Made by a program: the position numbers and the translations under genes. From NCBI RefSeq assembly GCF_004354985.1, contig NZ_SMSK01000003.1:1-64000 (forward strand): 64,000 bases of DNA. Reading direction: 5' to 3'. Shown here in pieces: positions 28,226-37,490 of this stretch. This DNA comes from Segetibacter sp. 3557_3 (GTDB lineage Bacteria; Bacteroidota; Bacteroidia; Chitinophagales; Chitinophagaceae). How positions within the stretch are numbered: the first letter of the stretch is position 1; each line of letters starts with the position of its first letter. The notes under the pieces are model-generated. The model made no database searches. It saw only the letters and a program-made list of their open reading frames with translations, and was not told the DNA's origin.

Positions 28226-28726
28226 ATGAAAATATTATGTATACTGGCTTTAGTCGTCACAACAACTGCGCTGGCTGCCCAACAGCCCTCAGGCATTGTA
28301 AATGCTTATGCCTTTATGCGCGAACATTTTGCCGGTACCATTGCTGTAGATGATCAGGGCAACCCGATGCAACGGGGGGTGGACACCGTTAACCTTGTTT
28401 ATATCGAGACCAAAGGAAATGATGTACCAACCATTAAACGGGCCTGGCGTAATGGCCAGGCTTACCAGGTTTCGTTGTTGCCGGTAAAGCAACTGCCCGT
28501 ACAAATTGGCTCAACGAGGTCAGGTGAGCGCAAGCTTGTGCTACAACCAACAAGAGGTTCGCGTTTATGGCAGCTTTCAATTGACCCGGTCAACGAAAAA
28601 GGCCGGCAACCCGCAGTGAAGGCATATAAACGCAATGACCTGATACTCGAAGGCGAGTATAAAAAAAGCAAGTTCCTGTATACCATTAGAAACATCACCA
28701 TGCTGATGCCAATTCCTTCGGTTTAG
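28226..28726 (+). CDS. Exported hypothetical protein
   Basis: 166 residues with a clear signal peptide (ILCILALVVTTTALA, probable cleavage before AQQPSG). The mature part is basic, mixed alpha/beta, with no motif I recognise. It is divergent from the deacetylase and is followed by a period-8 repeat tract. Function unknown. Confidence 0.65.
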   Translation: MKILCILALVVTTTALAAQQPSGIVNAYAFMREHFAGTIAVDDQGNPMQRGVDTVNLVYIETKGNDVPTIKRAWRNGQAYQVSLLPVKQLPVQIGSTRSGERKLVLQPTRGSRLWQLSIDPVNEKGRQPAVKAYKRNDLILEGEYKKSKFLYTIRNITMLMPIPSV

Positions 28727-28738
28727 GTCTTCACTGCT

Positions 28739-28957
28739 TGACTGGTTGATTACTTGACAAGTTGATAAGTTGACTGGTTGATGGGTTGACTGGTTGATAG
28801 GTTGACTGGTTGATAGGTTGACAAGTTGATAGGTTGATTGGTTGATAGGTTGACTGGTTGAGAATTTGATTGGTTGATAAGTTGATAGGTTGACTGGTTG
28901 ATCCGGTGGTAAGTTTACTGGTTGATTAGTTGACTGGTTGATTGGTTGACCAGCTAT
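28739..28957. repeat. Period-8 tandem repeat (GTTGACTG/GTTGATAG)
   Basis: About 27 units of eight bases, mostly alternating GTTGACTG and GTTGATAG with drift at the right end. It is intergenic, has no spacers and is not CRISPR. On the minus strand it translates as an Asn/Gln/Ser/Thr-Pro repeat that is not a real protein. The same octamer family occurs at 10945-11110. Confidence 0.8.
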
Positions 28958-29298
28958 AAATAATCTAAACCGCAAAGAATGGAAGGGTAGAGAAGCGGAG
29001 GAGTTATGCCATTTCAGTTATTTTGGAGGAAGGGCTGAATACTGCTTTGCTGTAAGTGTAGGGTTAATCATTTTCGCTTCAGTTGTTAGAGCGACTATGC
29101 GCCGTTCGCGCTGCCTGCGCTCAGCGCTCATTGTATTAAGAATGCGACTTAAATGCTGTGTTTGCCCAATCCACAGGGGTAATCTAAAACTTACACTTTC
29201 CCCTCAGCGATCACCGGTTTTAACTATTGTCAGCGAAGTTCATTTGCCATGTCATTCCATGAAGTTCTTGTAGTACTTTGGACACCTAATCCGAGTTT
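28958..29298. other. Upstream region of the P-type ATPase gene
   Basis: A gap of about 340 bp containing the probable promoter region of the P-type ATPase. A small inverted repeat lies near 29100-29125 (GCGCCGTTCGCGC/GCGCTCAGCGC). No exact sigma box or gene was recognised. Confidence 0.35.
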
Positions 29299-31905
29299 AT
29301 GAACTATCACAAGCAAACGATTCAGGAAGTGTTTCAACAGCTGGGCACTACAGAGAAAGGCCTGTCGGATGACGCTGCCAGGGAGAAACTCGCAAGTGTA
29401 GGTCCCAACCAACTCGAAGAAGGCAAACGCAAAACGGCAATAGGAATTTTACTTGCGCAGTTCAAAGATCTCATGATCATTATCCTCATGGGCGCGGCTG
29501 TTATCTCCGGGGTAATCGGCGATCTTACGGATACCATCGTTATTCTCATCATTGTTCTTGTTAATGCCTTAATCGGTTTTGTGCAGGAGTACCGTGCAGA
29601 AAAGGCCATGCTTGCGCTAAAGCAGATGTCGGTTACACAGGCAAAAGTGATCCGAAACGGAATGCTTAAATGGCTTACCGCAACTGATCTTGTGCCGGGC
29701 GATATGATCACTTTAGAAGCCGGCAATGCGGTGCCGGCAGACCTCCGCATCACCGAGTCGTTTAACCTTAAAATTGAAGAAGCTGCACTTACCGGGGAGT
29801 CGCAAGCTGTTGTTAAAGTAACGGAAGTACTCGAAGCAGACGACCTTCCAATTGGTGATCGGGTAAACCTTGCATTTAAAGGAACATTGGTAACATCAGG
29901 AAGAGGGGCAGGGGTAGTTGTTGCTACAGGTATGCAAACCGAGCTTGGCCGGATTGCTAAATTGTTGCAGGAAGAGGAACAGCTTACCCCATTACAACGC
30001 CGCATGGCTACGTTCAGTAAAAAGCTTTCCATTCTTGTTGCCGGGCTTTGCGTACTGTTTTTCGTTGCCGGCTGGCTCCGCGGCGAAGACCTTTTTACTA
30101 TGATCATGACCAGCATTTCGCTGGCCGTAGCCGCCATACCCGAGGCGCTGCCAGCGGTAATTACCATCAGCCTGGCCCTGGCGGCAAAACGCATGATCCG
30201 GTACAACTCGCTGATCAGAAAGTTGCCGACGGTAGAAACCCTCGGGTCCGTATCGTTCATCTGCACCGATAAAACCGGTACCCTTACCAAAAACAAGATG
30301 CACGTCGAGCAGGTATACGTTAACGGACATCTGTTCGAGACCAGCCAGGTTGCTGCCAATCTGCAACACGAAAACCTGTTGCTCCTGATGCACGCTTTCG
30401 CACTTAACAACGACGCACTTGAAGATGAAGGAACACTCAAGGGCGATAGTACCGAGATCGCGCTGATGGAAGTTGCCCGCGGGCAAAAAATTAAACCGGG
30501 TGACTGGCCCCGTTTAGCCGAATTGGCTTTCGACGCAGACCGGAAGCTCATGACCACTTTTCATAGCTACGATAATAAAATAATTTCCTTCACCAAGGGA
30601 GCGCCTGACATGCTCTTTCAAAAGTGTGCAGACGAACCTGCGGGTATACAGCAACAGGTAGACGAGATGGCGTTAAACGGCCTGCGTGTACTTGGTTTTG
30701 CTTATCGGTATTGGGACAAGGTGCCGGATAACCCGGACGCAGAAACCATCGAACGGGACCTGCATTTTCTCGGATTAACCGGCATGTTGGACCCGCCACG
30801 CGAGGAAGTGTTCGAAGCAGTTCAGCAGTGTAAGTCGGCCGGCATTATTCCCGTGATGATTACCGGCGATCATCCGCTAACGGCAAAAAATATTGCTCAG
30901 CGGCTTGGTATTTACGAAAGTGAAAGCGACTTCGTGCTAACCGGCCAGGAGCTCGCAGCGCTCAGCGAAGAACAATTTGGCGGGCAGGTTGAGCGGGTTC
31001 GGGTTTACGCAAGGGTTTCTCCTGAGCAAAAATTGTTCATTGTAAAAACCCTCCAGCAGAAAGGTCATTTTGTTGCCATGACCGGGGATGGGGTAAATGA
31101 TGCACCGTCATTGAAGCGGGCAAACATTGGAATTGCTATGGGCATTACCGGAACAGATGTTGCGAAAGAGGCAGCCCACATGATCCTGCTCGACGATAAT
31201 TTTTCAACAATCGTGAAGGCGGTAAGGGAAGGCCGGAGGATTTACGACAACATACTCAAGTTTATCAAATACCTGATGACCACAAATTCGGGAGAGTTGT
31301 GGACCTTATTATTGGGTCCCATTCTGAACCTGCCGATTGCATTACTGCCCATTCATATTTTATGGATCAATCTTGTTTCTGACGGTTTGCCTGCAATTAC
31401 GTTGTCGTTTGAAAAAGCTGAAAAAGACATTATGAGCCGGCCGCCAAGAGCTCCGGGAGAAAGCGTTTTCGCGGAAGGCAGGGGCTTACACATGATTTGG
31501 GTTGGTATGCTAATGGGGGCAGTTACACTGGCGGCACAGGTGTATGCCATGAACAACGGGCTTCACTGGCAAACCATTGTATTTAACGTACTCTGCTTAA
31601 GCCAGATGGCACATATACTCGCGATAAGATCGGGAAACGAATCGGTGTTTAGCATTGGTATACTTTCAAACAAACCGCTTATTGCCGCCGTATTGCTCAC
31701 GATTGCACTCCAGTTTATTGTTACTTATACCCCGGTGCTTCAGCCCGTGTTCCGAACAGAATCCTTAACGATGGGTGAGTTTTTAGGCGTTTGCGCGGCT
31801 TCATCAATCGTATTTTTTGCCGTTGAGATCGAGAAATTACTTTTCCGGAGAAAACGCCGGTTACGCCAGGCGCAATTCGCAGGTAAACGGTTAACTGGGG
31901 CCTGA
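29299..31905 (+). CDS. P-type cation-transporting ATPase (P2A, Ca2+-type)
   Basis: An 868-residue P-type ATPase. It has a cation-ATPase N-terminal segment, the actuator motif TGES at about 165-168, the phosphorylated D324 in DKTGTLTKN, the TM4 ion-binding PEALPA, a KGAPDML nucleotide-site motif and the hinge TGDGVNDAPSLKRANIGIAM. The ten-helix arrangement with C-terminal helices (INLVSDGLPAITLSFE) is of the SERCA/PMR1-like P2A class, which exports Ca2+ or Mn2+ from the cytoplasm. The exact ion is an inference. It is monocistronic from ATG 29299. Confidence 0.93.
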   Translation: MNYHKQTIQEVFQQLGTTEKGLSDDAAREKLASVGPNQLEEGKRKTAIGILLAQFKDLMIIILMGAAVISGVIGDLTDTIVILIIVLVNALIGFVQEYRAEKAMLALKQMSVTQAKVIRNGMLKWLTATDLVPGDMITLEAGNAVPADLRITESFNLKIEEAALTGESQAVVKVTEVLEADDLPIGDRVNLAFKGTLVTSGRGAGVVVATGMQTELGRIAKLLQEEEQLTPLQRRMATFSKKLSILVAGLCVLFFVAGWLRGEDLFTMIMTSISLAVAAIPEALPAVITISLALAAKRMIRYNSLIRKLPTVETLGSVSFICTDKTGTLTKNKMHVEQVYVNGHLFETSQVAANLQHENLLLLMHAFALNNDALEDEGTLKGDSTEIALMEVARGQKIKPGDWPRLAELAFDADRKLMTTFHSYDNKIISFTKGAPDMLFQKCADEPAGIQQQVDEMALNGLRVLGFAYRYWDKVPDNPDAETIERDLHFLGLTGMLDPPREEVFEAVQQCKSAGIIPVMITGDHPLTAKNIAQRLGIYESESDFVLTGQELAALSEEQFGGQVERVRVYARVSPEQKLFIVKTLQQKGHFVAMTGDGVNDAPSLKRANIGIAMGITGTDVAKEAAHMILLDDNFSTIVKAVREGRRIYDNILKFIKYLMTTNSGELWTLLLGPILNLPIALLPIHILWINLVSDGLPAITLSFEKAEKDIMSRPPRAPGESVFAEGRGLHMIWVGMLMGAVTLAAQVYAMNNGLHWQTIVFNVLCLSQMAHILAIRSGNESVFSIGILSNKPLIAAVLLTIALQFIVTYTPVLQPVFRTESLTMGEFLGVCAASSIVFFAVEIEKLLFRRKRRLRQAQFAGKRLTGA

Positions 31906-31994
31906 TGATTTCCAGTTGCAGAAAATATATTGGTGCAAACCTTAGCTGGTAAATTGAAGCTGTTAACTCCACAGCTTTGGTGGCGGTAGGATTA

Positions 31995-32021
31995 TTGTAG
32001 CGGCTTAAAGAGGTAACTTTG
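31995..32021 (+). promoter_or_regulatory. Candidate promoter of the small acidic protein gene
   Basis: TAACTTTG at 32014-32021 matches TAnnTTTG exactly, and TTG at 31995-31997 gives a 16-base spacing, one short of the usual range. The gene start is 22-28 bp downstream. Confidence 0.45.
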
Positions 32022-32043
32022 AGAACCATCACCCTATAAATTC

Positions 32044-32304
32044 ATGACTATGATACATACAACATCTAAAAAGGTAAACAGCGAACTGTCCAACTTTACC
32101 CTTGATACCCTTTTCAGTTCGCTTTATGGTGAGCAGGCCCTGCCTGGTGATCCAAAAAAGAAGCCTGAACTTGAACCCGGTCAAACGCCAAACGAGGATC
32201 CCGGGGAAGCAGGTGGCCCTGATGACGATGATTTCAATCCTTTGTATGAACCGTCTATAGGCGATGATCCGGGTACAGAGGAAACTAAAATTCCAATAAT
32301 GTAA
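32044..32304 (+). CDS. Small acidic Pro/Asp-rich hypothetical protein
   Basis: 86 residues (or 84 from ATG 32050). The N-terminal third is helical (VNSELSNFTLDTLFSSLYG); the rest is disordered and rich in Pro, Glu, Gly and Asp. No family recognised. Its own promoter and a downstream hairpin support it as a real gene. Such acidic tails resemble precursor or leader proteins, but no maturation genes are nearby, so no function is proposed. Confidence 0.55.
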   Translation: MTMIHTTSKKVNSELSNFTLDTLFSSLYGEQALPGDPKKKPELEPGQTPNEDPGEAGGPDDDDFNPLYEPSIGDDPGTEETKIPIM

Positions 32305-32344
32305 AGTGGCCGGGCACACTGGTAGGTTAAAACATTACGTGAGC

Positions 32345-32376
32345 AACCGGCAGTCGTTCTAAAAACGCTGCCGGTT
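32345..32376 (+). terminator. Hairpin after the small acidic protein gene
   Basis: AACCGGCAG(T)CGTT at 32345-32358 pairs with AACG-CTGCCGGTT at 32364-32376 with one bulged base. The U tract is weak, so termination is likely but not certain. Confidence 0.5.
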
Positions 32377-32407
32377 TGCATATACGGAAAATGACAGTAA
32401 AGTTTAA

Positions 32408-33247
32408 TCAGGTGTGCGCTATGAACACGGGAAACTTTCGCGCGGCGATCAACAGGTCGGCTTTACTTTGGAACAACCAACGCGAAAATGAACTGCGTTG
32501 GTAGGCACCCAATACAACAAGAGACTGCCGATCACTTTCCTGCAGGTGCCTTAATAGAGCTTCGCCCGTTTCTTCATCTTTTATAATTGTCTCCTTAATC
32601 TTCGTATACTTCCGCCTAAGCAATTCTTTCAACAGGTGATGATTTGGAAAATGGTTGCTGTTCTTATCGTTTGATATCATCAGTACTTCTATTTCCTGCT
32701 CTTCTGATGCGGGAAAAAGATAGCTGAACTGTTTTATGGCATATACCGAAGAAGGGCTGCCATCATAAGCAAAAACAATTTTTTCAATTGGGGTGCGTGC
32801 GGGTGGCACAACCAGTACCGGGCTTAACGTGTCCGACAGCAGGGACTTTATAAAATTTGGAGGTTTCGACTGATCAGCATTTGCGAAGCGTTCATCACCA
32901 TCAATAATGACAAGATCAGCATAACAGCTTTCCAATACCAGCGCATCAATGGCAAGCGTTTTCTCTTTATGAATGTTGTAGTGAATTCCTGCTTCATTAA
33001 ACCGGGCCTGCAATTTGGTTATGGAAGCCGCCTTTAGCTGGTTTTCTTTCTCAATCAGATCGTCCATTTTGGTCCAGTCGGTGTAGCCATCTGCTCCCTG
33101 TGTGCCAACGGGTTTCGAATGGTAAGCAATGTCCTCCAGGAAGGTTGCAACAATGTGCGCCCCATATGTTTTTGCCAGGTAAACTGAATAGTCAACAGTA
33201 CTTTCCGACAACTTCAGGCCATCAAGGGCAGCTATTATCTTGTTCAT
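32408..33247 (-). CDS. Tandem universal stress protein (UspA family)
   Basis: 279 residues with two UspA-type domains. The first begins MNKIIAALDGLKLSESTVDYSVYLAK. The second begins EKIVFAYDGSPSSVYAIKQFSYLF (about 153). The second half ends with the USP ATP-site-like SLVVLGAYQRSSFSRWLFQSKADLLIA. Tandem forms are common in Bacteroidota and respond to starvation or redox stress. ATG 33247 fits the conserved start better than the upstream in-frame codons. Confidence 0.88.
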   Translation of the reverse strand: MNKIIAALDGLKLSESTVDYSVYLAKTYGAHIVATFLEDIAYHSKPVGTQGADGYTDWTKMDDLIEKENQLKAASITKLQARFNEAGIHYNIHKEKTLAIDALVLESCYADLVIIDGDERFANADQSKPPNFIKSLLSDTLSPVLVVPPARTPIEKIVFAYDGSPSSVYAIKQFSYLFPASEEQEIEVLMISNDKNSNHFPNHHLLKELLRRKYTKIKETIIKDEETGEALLRHLQESDRQSLVVLGAYQRSSFSRWLFQSKADLLIAARKFPVFIAHT

Positions 33248-33316
33248 GCGATACATCGGTTGTTTAATCCGCTTCAAATTACAATAACCTGGTTTGCATA
33301 GTACTTTATCTATCAA

Positions 33317-33831
33317 GCGGAACCTTCACGCCAAAACTAGCGTAATCTCAAGTTTATTCCAATGCGAAGTTGAGCCCTGCAATCCGCTGGTTTTTTTGGG
33401 ACAAACTTCCGTTAATTGGGCAGCTTTGGTTGCCCGCCCGGATGTACACCGTTCGGACGCCCGCCCGGATGAACCGATTCGGACGGGGGTGTCACTCACT
33501 TGTACCGCATAACACAAGGCAGCAGAATGCTCCACCCGGGAAAAGCTTGCCTTCTGATCGATATGTAATATAGCATTAAGCAAAATATATAAAGGGGTTT
33601 CGTTCCTGGTAACCGGAAATCCCGGCAACTAGCCGGTAGTCGCGGGCAGATCCTATTAGTTCGTTAATCAAGCCGGGAAAACTGCGTGTCATATGCCGTT
33701 CCGCTTTCTTAAAAAAGAGCAACAAACTACTATGTTTAAGGTCATCATTCAGCGGGTGTTAGCGTTATGAACCTTGCCCGATATCGGTCCTCAGGCCCGT
33801 TATTTGCATGGCTTACCATTAAACTGCAAAA
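33317..33831. other. Intergenic region carrying dispersed repeat copy B
   Basis: 515 bp without a supported gene. It contains the repeat core GTGTCACTCACTTGTAC at 33489-33505, preceded by short GC-rich runs around CCGCCCGGATG that occur twice (33439 and 33462). This is about 2.3 kb left of the contractile injection block. Confidence 0.45.
33489..33505 (+). repeat. Dispersed repeat, copy B
   Basis: The exact 17-base core GTGTCACTCACTTGTAC. It is in the same orientation as copy F at 63567-63586 on the far side of the injection-system block, but other copies also lie outside the block. Confidence 0.6.
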
Positions 33832-34026
33832 ATGGAAAAAAAGATGTTTGGAATCATTCTAACTGTATTGGGTATAGCGGGTTTAATCGCGGGTGCGGTA
33901 ACGTTTATGAGTGCGAGTGGCGGGGCCGGAAACGTTAAAAAGATAGCCGTATACCTTGTTTTAGGTGGGATCTTCTTTTTTACGGGCATAGGCTTAATCC
34001 GCACAACAAAAGACCGCTCAGTTTAA
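33832..34026 (+). CDS. Small membrane protein
   Basis: 64 residues with two transmembrane helices (FGIILTVLGIAGLIAGAVTF and IAVYLVLGGIFFFTGIGLI) separated by a short GGAGNVKK loop. Such two-helix proteins are widespread in Bacteroidota and Proteobacteria, and the function is unknown. A palindromic hairpin follows about 60 bp downstream. Confidence 0.7.
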   Translation: MEKKMFGIILTVLGIAGLIAGAVTFMSASGGAGNVKKIAVYLVLGGIFFFTGIGLIRTTKDRSV

Positions 34027-34083
34027 ACCTCCTCTCCGATAGTTTGGTGTTTTGCCCCTGCAGGCGGAACTCGAACATTATAC

Positions 34084-34124
34084 ATCATTATACCTGTAGC
34101 AAAAATCGTTGCAGGTATAATGAT
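34084..34124 (+). terminator. Hairpin after the small membrane protein gene
   Basis: A 13-bp perfect inverted repeat, ATCATTATACCTG at 34084-34096 with its complement at 34112-34124, and a 15-base loop. It lacks a clear U tract, so it could be a processed 3' end or an operator instead of a terminator. Confidence 0.45.
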
Positions 34125-34325
34125 CTTTAAGTATACGAGGTATTCTAGCCTTGATGCAGGTTTAGGTTAAGTTGCCTGCCTCATCCATTTCTTCACAAGC
34201 TGGCTGCTGTTTGCTCATCAGCCGCCCAACGCGTGCTTGGTTCATAACTCTTCAGTTCCGATGTTGGTTGCCTTTGTTCGCTTACACCGAAGCTTCAATA
34301 AAAAGCTATTGTCGCTACAGGCAAC

Positions 34326-34898
34326 TTAGGGCAGTGGTTTAATTGGGTGCTCCCCGTTGTGCCGGGCAATCATCAAATCCTGAACCTGCTGTATTACCTC
34401 TAATTTACGAACGTTTTTACCCGGGCATGCATGTGTTGTTGCCGGATCTTCCCGGTGCAGGCGCATTGTATGTGGATCAAGACCGAGCACAGCACACAAA
34501 GTTGCCATTGCAGCAACAACATTTTTTCGCACGCTCAAACCTCTTCCGCTGTCAAAAGGCTCCTTCTCAAAATCACCAAGCATTTCAATCCCGAGCGCTA
34601 CTTTGTTCCAGCTTGGTGAATGTGTTCCCGAAACATTGAGCGGGGTAAACACCCAGACTTGCTTGTCGTCGACAAAAAGATGTGGCCCGCCAAACCATTT
34701 TTGTTCATCCCGGTAAAATACCTCCAGGCCGCTGATGTGCTGCCTTGTTAATCCGTCGGGTCGCTGTGCCAGCGAAGGGATAGCGGTATTATGCAGCACA
34801 ATGAAACTTGGTCTCCATGCGGTCCACGCAATGGTATGACAGTAAGCGTCGAACTCACTTGCAGAAAAGCTTTTTGCAACGATTCCTTTCCAGGGCAT
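34326..34898 (-). CDS. N-acetylmuramoyl-L-alanine amidase-type peptidoglycan hydrolase
   Basis: 190 residues of the amidase_2/PGRP fold. Zn ligands fit FIVLHNTAIPS, the histidine in GTHSPSWNKVALGIEMLG and the C-terminal HACPGKNV region. It cleaves the amide bond between MurNAc and the stem peptide. No signal peptide is visible from ATG 34898; the longer in-frame extension to 35000 does not supply one either. It is divergent from the CIS block 0.94 kb away, so a role in injection or release of CIS particles is possible but unproven. Confidence 0.85.
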   Translation of the reverse strand: MPWKGIVAKSFSASEFDAYCHTIAWTAWRPSFIVLHNTAIPSLAQRPDGLTRQHISGLEVFYRDEQKWFGGPHLFVDDKQVWVFTPLNVSGTHSPSWNKVALGIEMLGDFEKEPFDSGRGLSVRKNVVAAMATLCAVLGLDPHTMRLHREDPATTHACPGKNVRKLEVIQQVQDLMIARHNGEHPIKPLP

Positions 34899-35839
34899 AA
34901 TTAGAAGTTTTAGAGGTACATAACTTAACAGCGTGTTGCATAGAATACCTTCCTTTGATGGGATTGCTTGGTTCCCAGCCATGGTAATATTTAAGTGCAA
35001 TTTGCCTGTCTAAAGCTCCCCGTGAGCCGGCAAGCTTTGTCGTTGTTCTAAGCCGGCAAATGGCTGGCTGGCCTTGTAAACTGCGGGCTTGCAGCAGTGA
35101 GTCCATGCAATTAAAACACGTTACACACAACATCATAAATGTCGGCGGTTACATAAAAGACCACTTAAATAACAACCAGATTCTTCCGCTAAGCTGTGGG
35201 GTTTTCCCTATACAAGTTGAAAATATTTTCGAACAAATGCAAGTGGGGCAGCTAACTTTTAGTGTTTATTCGCTGGTCGCACAGGCCATTTATAATCCCT
35301 TTTATTAGTGGTGTTTTGGAAAGCGGTTAAACAGGCCAGGCGATAGAATGCATAAAAAATTGTAGGGCTATTGCAATAACAGAATTTTATACATAGTTTG
35401 TTGAAGCAATAGTCTTTGATAAATCACTTAACATTTCAATTGGTTTAAATTAACCTGCTGAATTCGATAGCACCAGCATATACATTAAGCGGAACATTTA
35501 GGTTGACAGATAGGAGTATTAATTTCTTCCCGTAGCAGGAGCCTGTGACAAACAATTACCACAATTAAACTATACGTATTAAAGGTTTTACCACCGCATT
35601 GTTTTGCGTTGGTGATGCAATTAATTTGTCAAAAAACAAGGCTTATATGTGCCTGAGGTGCGTATACATTAACCGTCCATAATTTAGATCTTATTATGGG
35701 GCAATTAATTATTTGAATAAATGTTTAACCCTCATTCAATGCGAAACCACAGGTTTATCAGGTTTTATAATAGCTCCTGATCCGCACCATAAGAACGACC
35801 AGAACCTTATTATAAAAAACAACTGAAAAATTTAAGAAT
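34899..35839. other. Upstream region of the CIS block
   Basis: About 940 bp between the amidase gene and the sheath gene. It is AT-rich from 35300 on. A 67-codon plus-strand frame from ATG 35105 to about 35308 is possible but has no family and no ribosome-site signal. No exact TAnnTTTG promoter was found; near matches such as TAATTTAG at about 35681 are too weak to call. Confidence 0.35.
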
Positions 35840-37465
35840 ATGGCGACTTACAAAACACCGGGAGTTTATGTAGAGGAAATCTCTACGTTGCCGCCCTCGG
35901 TAGCTGAAGTGGAAACTGCTATTCCGGCGTTTATTGGCTTTACGGAACGTGGCCTTCCATTAACGGCTAAAAGAATTACTTCTTTTAAAGAATACGAAGA
36001 CTTATTCGGCGGCGCCGAACCTGAACAAAACATATCCGTCATCGTAGAACAAACGAAGCTCGATGGCAAAGAGGTGGAAAACGTAGTAGATATACATATC
36101 AAAAAGCCCTCGAATAACGTGATGTATTATGCCATGCAGCTTTATTATGCAAATGGCGGCGGACCATGTTACGTAATACCTGCCGGCAATTTTGCACAGA
36201 GTAACGCTGCAGACATCGACGCTTATACAAATGCGATTCATGTATCATCACGCGAAGATGAACCCACAATCCTCGTATTGCCTGATGCGCCTTTCTGGCT
36301 TGCAGCTGATCAGTATTATACCGTTATCAATAATGCAATACATGAATGTACCAGGCTTGGAGATCGCTTCACCATTGTTGACGTTGTTGTGCAGGGAGAC
36401 GCACGTGCTTCTATTCAGTTAATGCGCGATAACGTAACCGGGGCAGAGGACAGGCAATTAAAATATAGTGCCGCCTATTTTCCTTACCTGAACACCCAAC
36501 TCAGTTTTGTTTACCGCTACAACGAAAAAGATGAAAACGATGCAACGTTTAATATTTTTCTCCCAAGCAGCGAGCAAAATGCCATAGCCCTCGACGAGGC
36601 TATGCAAAAGGCAAACGATGCACGCGGGCAGGCAGCAGCGGCCCAGCGGGAAGCGGCACGACTTACCAGGCGGGCAGCCGGTCTTAGTGACGATGATGCT
36701 AAAAAGGGTGAAGCAACCGATGCGGCAAGGGCCGCAACAGCTGAGGCAACCAGGCTGGATAGTGAGGCGACAACCCTGGAAAGAATAGTTACCGATTTGC
36801 AGGGACAAAGCACAAGAAGAAGATACGGTGACCTGACGGATTTATCTAAAAACCAGATTAAAAAGAAGATATCTGAATTAGGAGTTCAGCTTACACCTTG
36901 TGCAGCAATGGCGGGCATATATGCAAGCGTCGACAATTCGCGCGGGGTTTGGAAAGCACCTGCAAACGTAAGCCTCAATTATGTTACCAGTACCAATGTA
37001 ACAATAACACATGATGACCAGGAAGACATGAACATAGATGTGAATTCCGGTAAATCGGTTAATGCCTTAAGAACATTTGTTGGAAAAGGAACACTGGTAT
37101 GGGGGGCACGAACACTTGATGGAAACAGCAATGAATGGAGATATGTAAATGTGCGCCGGTTCTTTAACATGGTTGAGGAGTCTGTAAAAAAATCAACGCA
37201 TTGGGCGGTATTTGAACCCAATGATAAAAATACCTGGGTTCGGTTAAGGGCCATGATTGAAAATTACCTTACGCTTAAGTGGCGTGAAGGTGCTCTGGCA
37301 GGATCTAAACCGGATGATGCATTTTACGTACGTGTTGGGCTCGGACAAACCATGTCGCCCTTTGATGTACTTGAAGGCAGGATGATTGTTGAAATCGGCC
37401 TTGCTGCAGTTCGGCCTGCGGAATTCATCATCCTGAAGTTCTCTCACAAAATGCAGACATCTTAA
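35840..37465 (+). CDS. CIS contractile tail sheath protein (Afp2/Pvc2-like)
   Basis: 541 residues. The N-terminus YKTPGVYVEEISTLPPSV is the sheath signature. The C-terminal gp18-type domain runs from about 430 (RYVNVRRFFNMVEESVKK) to the end. The C-terminal segment after FDVLEGRMIVEIGLAAVRPAEFI is typical of the interlocking sheath arm. There is a single sheath gene, while Afp and PVC have several. Between the domain ending near 222 and the conserved region near 352 lies an unusual insertion; residues 250-320 are Ala/Arg/Glu-rich and probably a coiled coil. The sheath surrounds the tube and powers contraction. Confidence 0.93.
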   Translation: MATYKTPGVYVEEISTLPPSVAEVETAIPAFIGFTERGLPLTAKRITSFKEYEDLFGGAEPEQNISVIVEQTKLDGKEVENVVDIHIKKPSNNVMYYAMQLYYANGGGPCYVIPAGNFAQSNAADIDAYTNAIHVSSREDEPTILVLPDAPFWLAADQYYTVINNAIHECTRLGDRFTIVDVVVQGDARASIQLMRDNVTGAEDRQLKYSAAYFPYLNTQLSFVYRYNEKDENDATFNIFLPSSEQNAIALDEAMQKANDARGQAAAAQREAARLTRRAAGLSDDDAKKGEATDAARAATAEATRLDSEATTLERIVTDLQGQSTRRRYGDLTDLSKNQIKKKISELGVQLTPCAAMAGIYASVDNSRGVWKAPANVSLNYVTSTNVTITHDDQEDMNIDVNSGKSVNALRTFVGKGTLVWGARTLDGNSNEWRYVNVRRFFNMVEESVKKSTHWAVFEPNDKNTWVRLRAMIENYLTLKWREGALAGSKPDDAFYVRVGLGQTMSPFDVLEGRMIVEIGLAAVRPAEFIILKFSHKMQTS

Positions 37466-37490
37466 ATTTTAATCTACAAAAACTATTGAT

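Noticed and set aside
28739-28957. CRISPR array
   Set aside because: The units are eight bases long and adjacent, with no spacers and no cas genes.
29334-30557. 407-codon minus-strand gene
   Set aside because: It is entirely antisense to the P-type ATPase, whose motifs are all intact, and its Ser/Arg-rich translation resembles no family.
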